A DNA stretch of 64,000 bases from the NCBI GenBank assembly GCA_000803105.1, contig JTDA01000009.1:1-64000 (forward strand), read 5' to 3'. The translations under genes and the position numbers were made by a program. The notes below the pieces were generated by a model. The model was not told the DNA's origin. It saw only the letters and a list, made by a program, of their open reading frames with translations, and made no database searches. Positions 53,698 through 61,898 of this stretch are shown here, piece after piece. Source of the stretch: Coprobacter secundus (GTDB taxonomy: Bacteria; Bacteroidota; Bacteroidia; Bacteroidales; Coprobacteraceae). Numbering within the stretch: position 1 is the stretch's first letter; each line of letters opens with the position of its first letter.

Positions 53698-55788
53698 TTA
53701 TTCGGAAATAATACCGTCACGTTGCATCAGGGCATTAATACTGGGTTCTTGTCCACGGAAGCGTTTGTATAGAATCATTGGCTCTTCTGATCCTCCTTTC
53801 TCTAATATATTATGAAGGAATGAGTTGGCTGTTGTTCTATCAAAAATTCCATTTTTCTTAAACATCGAAAACGCATCAGCATCTAAAACTTCTGCCCATT
53901 TATATCCATAGTATCCTGCAGCATATCCTCCGGAAAAGATATGGCTAAGTTGGTTACTTATCATTGTATTATCTACAATTGGAAGTAATTGTGTTGGAGC
54001 TATTGCTTTTCTTTCAAAAGTAATAGCATCAGTTACTTGTGAGCTTTGTGTATGCCAAGCCATATCAAGCAATCCGAATGTTAATTGCCTTACACAAAGG
54101 TAACCGGCATTATATTGTGATGCAGAAACTATTTTGTTTACCAGTTCGGTGGGAATCTTTTCTTTTGTTTCATAATGTTCGGCAAACGTGTCTAAAAATT
54201 CTTTTTCAGTTAGCCAATTTTCCATAATTTGAGAAGGAAGTTCGACAAAATCTTGGTATACATTAGTCCCAGAAAGTGAACTATAAGTACATTTTGTTAA
54301 GAGTCCATGTAAAGAGTGTCCAAATTCATGAAGGAAAGTTTCGACTTCGTCAAAAGTCAATAAGGCCGGTTTATTTTCAGTTGGACGTGTAAAATTCATG
54401 ACAATAGTAACGTGAGGACGGCTATCTTTTCCGTCTTTTTCTTTCCACTGACCCTTAAATTCTGTCATCCATGCTCCATTACGTTTGCCTTCACGAGGAT
54501 GGAAATCAGTGTATAGAACACCGATATATTCATTGTTTGAGCCGAATACTTCGAATGCTTCTACATCTGGATGATATACTGGTATTTTGGAATTCTTTTT
54601 GAATGTAATCCCATATAATCTGGTTGCTAGTCCGAATACCCCTTTTTTCACTTTACTAAGCTCGAAATAAGGTTTTAGTATTTCGTCGTTTAATTTGTAT
54701 TTAGCATCTTTCAATTTATCAGCGTAAAATGACCAGTCCCAAGGCATAATATCTATGTTTTTGCCTTCCATACCGACAGCGAAACCTTTTATTTCGCTTA
54801 CTTCTTGTAATGCTACGGGTTTATAAGCTTCTAAAAGTTGATTGAGTAGATTATAAACATTTTTACTATTTTTTGCCATTTTGAATTCAAGAGCGTATTC
54901 GGCGTAGTTTTCTTTTCCCATAAGTTGGGCAATTTCATATCGTATTTGTGCAATACGTTCCATAATGATGGTATTGTCAAATTCTCCACTCATGCACCGA
55001 CTATTATAGGCCCGGTATAATTTCTCTCGTAAATCTCGGCGAGTAGAATATTTCATGAATGCAATATAACTAGGGAAAGAAAGGTCAAATAAATATCCGT
55101 TTTTACCTTTAATTTTAGCCAGGTGTGCTGCTGCATCGAGTACACTTTGAGGAAGTCCTGCCAATTCGTCTTTGTCGGTTAATAACATCTCGAACTGGTT
55201 GGTTGCTTTCAAAACATTATGTCCGAACTGGAGTGTAAGTTGGCTTAGTTCAGTACTTAGTTTACGATATTTTTCTTTATCCTCCCCTTGAAGATTTGCT
55301 CCTTTTTTAGCCATTCCTTCATAGGTTTCGGTAAGTAACATGAGTTGCTCAGCGGTAAGATTTAAATCGTTGCGTTTATCGTATACAAATTTTACTCGCT
55401 CAAATAATTTTTCATTTAGAGTAATATTATTTGAATGTTCTGTTAATTTGGGAGAGATGCGTTGTGAAATCTCTATCATATCATCGTTGCTTTCAGCTTC
55501 AAGTAAAGCAAAAAAAACATTTGCAACTCGATTTAGTAATTTTCCTGATGCATCAAGAGCTTCGATTGTATTTTCGAATGTCGGTATTGCCCGTTGATTG
55601 ATGATTACATCGATTTCCTTTTGATGTTGGCGCATACCTTCTTCGAATGCTGGTTCATAATCCGTTACTTTTATTTTATTGAACGGAGTAGTTTCGTGAG
55701 GAGTCTTATACTTCCCGAAAAATGGGTTTGCTGCTTGTGTCATGTAAATAAATGTAATTAATACTACAGATAATAATAATTTTCTCAT
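53698..55788 (-). CDS. dcp: Peptidyl-dipeptidase Dcp (M3 family zinc metallopeptidase)
   Basis: A 696-residue protease releasing C-terminal dipeptides. Signal peptide 1-19 (ends MTQAANP), so it acts in the periplasm. The M3 zinc motif is in FLHEFGHSLHG (His near 487 and 491), with downstream Glu in the SGTNVYQDFVELPSQIMENW segment (in parts SGTNVYQDFVELP, SQIMENW). N-terminal helical lobe as in Dcp/oligopeptidase A. A -7 box (minus TAACTTTG, plus 55813-55820) lies upstream. Confidence 0.93.
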   Translation of the reverse strand: MRKLLLSVVLITFIYMTQAANPFFGKYKTPHETTPFNKIKVTDYEPAFEEGMRQHQKEIDVIINQRAIPTFENTIEALDASGKLLNRVANVFFALLEAESNDDMIEISQRISPKLTEHSNNITLNEKLFERVKFVYDKRNDLNLTAEQLMLLTETYEGMAKKGANLQGEDKEKYRKLSTELSQLTLQFGHNVLKATNQFEMLLTDKDELAGLPQSVLDAAAHLAKIKGKNGYLFDLSFPSYIAFMKYSTRRDLREKLYRAYNSRCMSGEFDNTIIMERIAQIRYEIAQLMGKENYAEYALEFKMAKNSKNVYNLLNQLLEAYKPVALQEVSEIKGFAVGMEGKNIDIMPWDWSFYADKLKDAKYKLNDEILKPYFELSKVKKGVFGLATRLYGITFKKNSKIPVYHPDVEAFEVFGSNNEYIGVLYTDFHPREGKRNGAWMTEFKGQWKEKDGKDSRPHVTIVMNFTRPTENKPALLTFDEVETFLHEFGHSLHGLLTKCTYSSLSGTNVYQDFVELPSQIMENWLTEKEFLDTFAEHYETKEKIPTELVNKIVSASQYNAGYLCVRQLTFGLLDMAWHTQSSQVTDAITFERKAIAPTQLLPIVDNTMISNQLSHIFSGGYAAGYYGYKWAEVLDADAFSMFKKNGIFDRTTANSFLHNILEKGGSEEPMILYKRFRGQEPSINALMQRDGIISE

Positions 55789-55916
55789 AAAAAAGTTTTT
55801 GGTCTAGCGCGACAAAGTTATAAATAATCGTTGCTTTAACATAATGTAGCTATTAATTTATATTAATAGAGATTACAATAATCTGAATAAAAGAATCATC
55901 TAATTGTATTTTGGCA

Positions 55917-55924
55917 TATTTTTG
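55917..55924 (+). promoter_or_regulatory. -7 box upstream of the LtaS-like gene
   Basis: TATTTTTG matches TAnnTTTG 28 bases before the chosen ATG (55953); no clear -33. It sits inside a longer reading frame starting at 55911 and so supports the later start. Confidence 0.35.
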
Positions 55925-55952
55925 CTGTATATATTTAAATTTTTTCCATAAA

Positions 55953-57791
55953 ATGAAACATCGCCTATTCTATTTGATAAAAACATACGCTTGGTTCTTA
56001 TTTATCTTTATATTACAGAAACCTATTTTCATGATTTGGCATTATGATTTATATCGTAATGTACCTCTTTCTGATTGGTTTGACGTAATGTATCATGGTT
56101 TGCCTTTGGATTTTTCTCTTTCAGCTTATATTCTGGTTATACCTGTATTTATTACTCTTCTGACTGTTTGGGTTCAGGGATGTTGGAGCGAGTTGGTCAG
56201 TCGTGTTTATTTTGGAATAATATCGTTAGTGCTATCTATTATATTTATATGTGATATAGAACTATATTCATATTGGGGATTTCGTATGGACGCAACCCCA
56301 TTGTTTTATTTGAGTTCACCGTCCGATGCAGCAGCTAGTGTCCCATTATTAGTTATGATACTTGTTCCTGTTTGCATCATCTTTTATTTTATGTGTATAT
56401 GGTTCCTTTTATCTCATTATATAATAAAGAATATGCGCAATTGGCGCTTTTGTAAACATCGTTGGAAGTGTACGATTTCATTTATTTTTGTTTTAGCATT
56501 TTTATTTGTTCCTATCCGTGGAGGATTTTCTGTTTCTACGATGAATGTAGGAAAAGTATATTTCAGTTCTAATATTTCGCTGAATCATGCAGCTATCAAT
56601 CCGGTGTTCAGTTTTATGACATCTCTGTCGAAAGAGAAAGACTTTAAAAGTCAATATCGCTTTATGAACGATGAAAAAGCGGAAGAAATATTTACTTCGT
56701 TAAAAGGTGGAGATAATTATTTGCTTGAAGATTCACTTCGGTGGATAAAGACAGATAATCCAGATATTTTGCTGATAATATTGGAGAGTTTTTCGGGGGC
56801 AGCTATGGATAGTCTATGTGCCGATGCTCCTGCGGGGATAATGCCTAATCTTACGCAATTAGCAAAGGAGGGATTATTTTTTACTAACTTTTATGCAAAC
56901 AGTTTTCGTACGGATAGGGGATTAGTTGCTGTTTTGAGCGGATATCCGGCTCAACCGACTACTTCTATTATGAAATATCCGTCAAAATCACAATCATTGC
57001 CTGCTATAGCTAAATCTCTTGTTAGAAGGGGCTATGAAACCCAATTTTTGTATGGAGGAGATGCTGATTTTACAAATATGCGTTCTTATTTTATATCTAC
57101 TGGTTATCAAAGCATTGTTTGTGACGAAGATTTCCCGATTAGTGAGCGTTTGTCGAAATGGGGAGCTAATGATGAAGTGACATTTGATAAATTTTTTAAC
57201 TTAATAGCAAGTCAGGAATATCATCCTTATATGAAAACTTTTTTGACATTGAGCAGCCATGAGCCTTTTGATGTTCCATATAAAAAATTTGATGATCCAT
57301 ATTTAAATTCGGTAGCTTATACTGATAGTTGCTTAGGTGCTTTCATTACAAAGTTTAAGAAAACTCCGCAGTGGGATAATACATTGGTTATATTAGTTGC
57401 AGATCATGCCATGAGATATCCTGCAGGTATTCAAGAAGCTGATATTTTGAGACATCATATACCTATGGTTTGGACAGGCGGTGTGATAAAATCCCCTCGT
57501 GTCATATATGATTATGCATCGCAAATTGATATTGCTGCCACGCTTTTAGGACAGTTAGGTATATCTTATGATGATTTTATATTTAGCAAAAACTTGGCTA
57601 ATCCGAAACAATATAAATTTGCATATTATACATTTAAGGATGGATTTGGTTTTTTGGATGCAGACAATAGAGTGGTTTATGATAATGAGTCAAATAGCAT
57701 AATAATATCAAAAGGAAAGAGTGTTGAGAGAATAGAAGAGCGGGGTAAAGCCTATTTGCAAAAATTGTATGATGACTTAGGAAACCGCTAA
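55953..57791 (+). CDS. LTA synthase-like sulfatase-fold membrane protein (phosphoglycerol transferase type)
   Basis: A protein of about 612 residues: five or so membrane helices in the first 200, then an extracytoplasmic alkaline-phosphatase-fold domain. Visible catalytic elements are DILLIILESFSG (metal Glu), SFRTDRGLVAVLSG (candidate nucleophile Thr), LSSHEPFDVP and VADHAMRYP (metal Asp/His). LtaS, OpgB and related enzymes move phosphoglycerol from phosphatidylglycerol; in a Gram-negative the acceptor is likely a periplasmic glycan or lipid. The start is MKHRLFYL; upstream ATG (55911) would add 14 residues preceding a -7 box. Confidence 0.85.
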   Translation: MKHRLFYLIKTYAWFLFIFILQKPIFMIWHYDLYRNVPLSDWFDVMYHGLPLDFSLSAYILVIPVFITLLTVWVQGCWSELVSRVYFGIISLVLSIIFICDIELYSYWGFRMDATPLFYLSSPSDAAASVPLLVMILVPVCIIFYFMCIWFLLSHYIIKNMRNWRFCKHRWKCTISFIFVLAFLFVPIRGGFSVSTMNVGKVYFSSNISLNHAAINPVFSFMTSLSKEKDFKSQYRFMNDEKAEEIFTSLKGGDNYLLEDSLRWIKTDNPDILLIILESFSGAAMDSLCADAPAGIMPNLTQLAKEGLFFTNFYANSFRTDRGLVAVLSGYPAQPTTSIMKYPSKSQSLPAIAKSLVRRGYETQFLYGGDADFTNMRSYFISTGYQSIVCDEDFPISERLSKWGANDEVTFDKFFNLIASQEYHPYMKTFLTLSSHEPFDVPYKKFDDPYLNSVAYTDSCLGAFITKFKKTPQWDNTLVILVADHAMRYPAGIQEADILRHHIPMVWTGGVIKSPRVIYDYASQIDIAATLLGQLGISYDDFIFSKNLANPKQYKFAYYTFKDGFGFLDADNRVVYDNESNSIIISKGKSVERIEERGKAYLQKLYDDLGNR

Positions 57792-57909
57792 AATCCATTG
57801 ATAATTTTTAATATTGTTTATAGCGATTATATATCTTTCCAAGAAAAAGATGATTACTGAATAATTATTTTTTTCTTGATATTCGGAGTATTGCATGTAT
57901 AATATTTAT

Positions 57910-60132
57910 CTATTGTGATACACTGTACATAAGTTGGTCTAAAAGGATAGGAATGTCGTTTGCCGATATTCCTGCGTGGATGAGTTCGTCCGTATCTTGG
58001 GAAAAATTATGTAAAAATTTTTCCATGTCGTTATTGTCAGCAGCGACGGATTGTCTATATAATTCTATTGCTTTTCTTATGTTACCTAAAGCGAATTCAA
58101 CGTGTCCGGCATTCATAAAATCGAGAGTTGAGGGTTTCTCTGACAATATTTTTTCATAATATCTCTGGGCTTGATCACATTTCCCGATTAGGAATGAACA
58201 CCAAGCAATAGGACGCCAAGCTTTGGAGCTTTTGGGATCGAGATAATCTACTTTAAAATAATGCTTTAAAGCTGCCCCATAGTCTTTCTGTTCCAGATAA
58301 CAGTGGCCTATGTTCATTTCTATAGATAAATTATCGGGTCGAAGTTTCTCTGCACGATGGTAGTATTCAAGGGCCATCTCAGATTTTTTCAAATTGCGAT
58401 AACACTGAGCTATACGTCTTATAGTCCAGAAACTTTCTGGATTTATCATTTCTGCTTTAAGATATTCTTCCAGAGCTTCTTCATAATTTCCAGCCATTTG
58501 AAGACAATATCCGGTTTTTTGATAAAGCTCACTATTTGAATGGTATCTTGTGGCTAATTCATTAAATATTTCAAGCGCATCGGTATAATATTCTTTTTTG
58601 AAATAAAATTCACCGATCAGTTGTAAACTTTCATCGTCAGAAAATACAGGTTTTAGTAGGGGAATATGATACAAATTTAATCCCGTAGAAAAAGGGTCTT
58701 TAAATTCATTTTTTCTTGGATGTAATTTAAAAAAACGATATAAGTCTTGGATATACTGATTTGAAATATACTCACCTTTTTTATTTTTTTTCATGAAAGC
58801 CTCTTCTTTTTCGAGACTATTCATTTCTGTTCCTTCATTGTTAAATTGTGATATCATCATCTGTCGTTGTGCTTCAGGAACATGTGTCAAACTCAGGCAA
58901 AAAGAATATTTGTCTGAATTGCACAAAAAGTGAGACATTCCGATAATTTTTTTGAAATTAGCGTCTGTCCCGTCGTTGGTAAAGACTTGGCTTAAGGCTG
59001 TATGTTCAGTTGAAAACGGTAAAAGCCAATTACCTGGTTCATTAAAAAATGCGAAGCTTTTCAAATTGGCAAAAGTGCTCATGAAAATATCAGCACCTTC
59101 CATTTGTAAATTAGTAAGCTCTTTTAGCTTGTCTGTAATTCCGGCTTTATCGAGGATGTCCTGCCATTCAGGATTTTTATCTAAAGCATCGATGTCGTTC
59201 ATCAGCTCTTCAGGCTTTATCTTTTTATATAAAGATGGGCTGATTTTCATCATTTCGGGTAGCAATTCTTCTGTAAATTTTTTTGAAATACGTTCTGTTT
59301 CACGGCTTTTGATGAATTGCAGAAAAAGATTACGAGTGTCAGAACAAAATGCTGGATTTTCTTTTAACGAGTCTATTTGTAGGTTGATGGCTGAGGATAA
59401 GGAAATACGTTCATTATACATTGACAATGCCATTAATGCTCCGCATAAAGCTCGTAGTCGTATTTCGTCTGAATCGATGTTATAAGCTTCCAATAAAATA
59501 GACAATTTACGTTCATCATATCTGTGAAATAGATTTAGTGTCAGGGCGGATATAATGAGAGATGTTATTGTTTCGGGAAATTGTTTATCTAATATGGCAT
59601 TTTTTATTAATGTACAGTCTTCTTCTGATGCCGGATAATTGGTCCATATGTTTAGGAATAATTCGTTACAATATTTTTCTACATCTTGTTTTAATTTGAA
59701 TTGTTCTTCTGAACAATTTTCTTGTTCGTCAAGTAAGTGGTTCAATGATAAATTGTTAATAGCATTATCAACTTCAGTAAAGCTTTTTTGAAGTGAATTT
59801 TCAGATTGGGTATTGATATATCTTCTGTGGCTGTAGTATAATGAAGATGATTCTCTTTCAAGAAGTCGATCAGTCACCCTATCGGTCAAGTTATAAGTCG
59901 ATAAGATTAGTTTATCATATATTTTTTTTCTTTCAGGGTCATTAAATCCATCAAGCATGTATTGAATCATGTATTTGTAAGAAGTTTCCATTTCGTTTAG
60001 GGATTCAGTTATTTGCCAATCTTGTAGAACGGATATTAACTGGCTCAATAAACCAAATGATTCTTTTAATCTTCTTTCAAAAAGAAATTTATATATATTA
60101 TTTTGAGTATTAATGATTTCTTTTGTTGTCAT
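57910..60132 (-). CDS. Large TPR-repeat protein
   Basis: A 740-residue cytoplasmic protein. Residues 1-510 are helical with no recognised domain; residues about 515-710 hold five or more tetratricopeptide repeats (ALEIFNELATRYHSNSELYQ, ALEEYLKAEMINPESFWTIR, ALEYYHRAEKLRPDNLSIEM, ALKHYFKVDYLDPKSSKAWR). Probably a scaffold; function unknown. Single gene; 130 bases of intergenic sequence before the next gene upstream. Confidence 0.85.
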   Translation of the reverse strand: MTTKEIINTQNNIYKFLFERRLKESFGLLSQLISVLQDWQITESLNEMETSYKYMIQYMLDGFNDPERKKIYDKLILSTYNLTDRVTDRLLERESSSLYYSHRRYINTQSENSLQKSFTEVDNAINNLSLNHLLDEQENCSEEQFKLKQDVEKYCNELFLNIWTNYPASEEDCTLIKNAILDKQFPETITSLIISALTLNLFHRYDERKLSILLEAYNIDSDEIRLRALCGALMALSMYNERISLSSAINLQIDSLKENPAFCSDTRNLFLQFIKSRETERISKKFTEELLPEMMKISPSLYKKIKPEELMNDIDALDKNPEWQDILDKAGITDKLKELTNLQMEGADIFMSTFANLKSFAFFNEPGNWLLPFSTEHTALSQVFTNDGTDANFKKIIGMSHFLCNSDKYSFCLSLTHVPEAQRQMMISQFNNEGTEMNSLEKEEAFMKKNKKGEYISNQYIQDLYRFFKLHPRKNEFKDPFSTGLNLYHIPLLKPVFSDDESLQLIGEFYFKKEYYTDALEIFNELATRYHSNSELYQKTGYCLQMAGNYEEALEEYLKAEMINPESFWTIRRIAQCYRNLKKSEMALEYYHRAEKLRPDNLSIEMNIGHCYLEQKDYGAALKHYFKVDYLDPKSSKAWRPIAWCSFLIGKCDQAQRYYEKILSEKPSTLDFMNAGHVEFALGNIRKAIELYRQSVAADNNDMEKFLHNFSQDTDELIHAGISANDIPILLDQLMYSVSQ

Positions 60133-60264
60133 TTTTTATTTCTTATGGGATATTTAATTTTTTAATGAGCAGTTTTATCTCTCATTTATATATACCAAAT
60201 TTTGTGCCAAACTTTTAATATGTCAGTTAAACTTTTATATATAGTATGTTTGTTTTGATTTACT

Positions 60265-60999
60265 TCATTGATGATAAGTTCCTTTTTCTTTTACTAAAAT
60301 AACGGATAATTGTGGGTCTTTTCTCATTCGATAACCTAAAGGAGAGAACATTAGTTCAAGGGGATGAGAGCGGTGGGCCCACGTAAGTAAATCTATATCG
60401 CTATCCAAATATTTTTTTATGGAGCGATACCACCAAAATGGAAAAGATAAAGCTTTAACGCATTTACTGTTGGCAATTTGTTCAAGAGAATCAGTATAGT
60501 GAATGATTTCTTCTTTTGATAGATGACTGGGTTTATCTAAGTCTATGTAGCAAGATGTGTACCATCCGGCATTAGTGAATTTTGCTAATGTCTGCCAATT
60601 TTTACTTTCAAGAATAATGCGGTCTTTGTCTATGTTATCTTCAGCTGTATTTTCTTCCAACCAGGCTAACCAATCATCTGCATTGTCTTCAGTTAAATTT
60701 TTGACATCAATCCAAATATGTTGTTCAGTAGTAGTTAGTTCTTCAAAATATTCATCAAGAGTAATTCCAAATGTTGTATCTTCATCATGAGTGATATCAG
60801 GTATACCGGAATCCCGTAAAACAACGTCAACTTCTATACCGGGATACTTTTCTCCTATTTCATTATATTTTTCCAATGAATCTACACGATGTAACCACAT
60901 TTTTGAGGGATAATACCATGGATATGAAATAGCAGCTAATAACAGTATTATGATGATACTGCCGAAGAATCCCCAAAAATGAAAATTGCGTACTTTCAT
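60265..60999 (-). CDS. Membrane-anchored GDPD-like phosphodiesterase-fold protein
   Basis: A 244-residue protein: one N-terminal membrane helix (about 8-27), then a TIM-barrel-like segment with elements of glycerophosphodiester phosphodiesterases and FAM151 proteins: His37-Arg38 (WLHRVDSLEKY), Glu56-x-Asp58 (GIEVDVVL), and His71-Asp (DITHDED), followed by HIWIDVKNL. The His/Glu/Asp set matches the GDPD catalytic residues, but the overall length is short, so activity is uncertain. It would act on the periplasmic side. Confidence 0.65.
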   Translation of the reverse strand: MKVRNFHFWGFFGSIIIILLLAAISYPWYYPSKMWLHRVDSLEKYNEIGEKYPGIEVDVVLRDSGIPDITHDEDTTFGITLDEYFEELTTTEQHIWIDVKNLTEDNADDWLAWLEENTAEDNIDKDRIILESKNWQTLAKFTNAGWYTSCYIDLDKPSHLSKEEIIHYTDSLEQIANSKCVKALSFPFWWYRSIKKYLDSDIDLLTWAHRSHPLELMFSPLGYRMRKDPQLSVILVKEKGTYHQ

Positions 61000-61898
61000 A
61001 AAATTAACTTAAATTCAGGTATCACCTTTACTTAATTGCTAAAATATGCAGATACCTTTCCAGAATAAATAAGCATAAATATATAATACAAATATAGAGA
61101 ATTAAGAAATATATTATATTAGGTATTCTGATTATTTGTCAATTTATAAAAAAATTTAGAAGTGAAAGATGTAAAGTGAAGGTTCACTTTTTGGTGTAAA
61201 GTTATAAGAGATAAAAAGTATTATTTACTTGAATATGAAACGGGAAATCTTTGTCATTAGAAATTTCACATTTTTGAATAAGCATATTTTTTACTTTATA
61301 ATTCATTTATAGATTTGTCTGTCGATAACTGAGATATAAGTTCGGGATTGAAAAACTGAAATTATGACGGATTTGTTGAGTTGATATTGTAGAACATTGT
61401 ATATATCATAAAACTATGACATTTTCATTATCTTTTAGTGTTCCTTTTGTCTTAGTGGGCCATTTATTTTGATCATAAATAATATTTGAAATAGTTCCTA
61501 ATTGAACAATATCCTATAATCCATAGGTAAAGTTTAAGATAGTTCTGTTATATATCGAAATCTAAAGATATATCTGGTATGGCTGTAAATGTGAAAGCTT
61601 CTGGTTACTCTTTTGATTTTGTAGGGAGGCGGAATATAGTATATAGTGTTAAAAAAAGTGTAATTTTTCTCATAATTTGACTTCGATTTAAAGTTATGTT
61701 TATATTTTAATGTATATTTGTCACAAAAAGAGAAGGAAATGTACTCTTTTGAAACTTTTATTCTAAAATTTTAAGTGAATTCTAATTTATTGATGGCTTA
61801 TTTCATTAGATAACAGTATGTGAATGCCTAAATGCTTCAAAGTTGATTTCGTATGTATATGAAGCCTTAATTGTGAATTTTATATTTGTTTATTAATC
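61000..61898. other. Gene-free stretch of about 900 bases
   Basis: No frame with a credible start and length on either strand. AT-rich. Contains the palindrome AAAGTGAA-GG-TTCACTTT (61173-61190) and two TATATTTG boxes (61713-61720 and 61881-61888) on the plus strand, neither with a clear -33 box; the second is only 10 bases before the downstream ATG. It could hold an upstream regulatory region or a small RNA, but I cannot name one. Confidence 0.5.

Noticed and set aside
55911..55952. Upstream start for the LtaS-like protein
   Set aside because: It would place the -7 box inside the gene and adds residues without family match.
61881..61888. TATATTTG as the metalloprotease promoter
   Set aside because: It is only 10 bases before the ATG and lacks a -33 box; it may be chance in AT-rich sequence.
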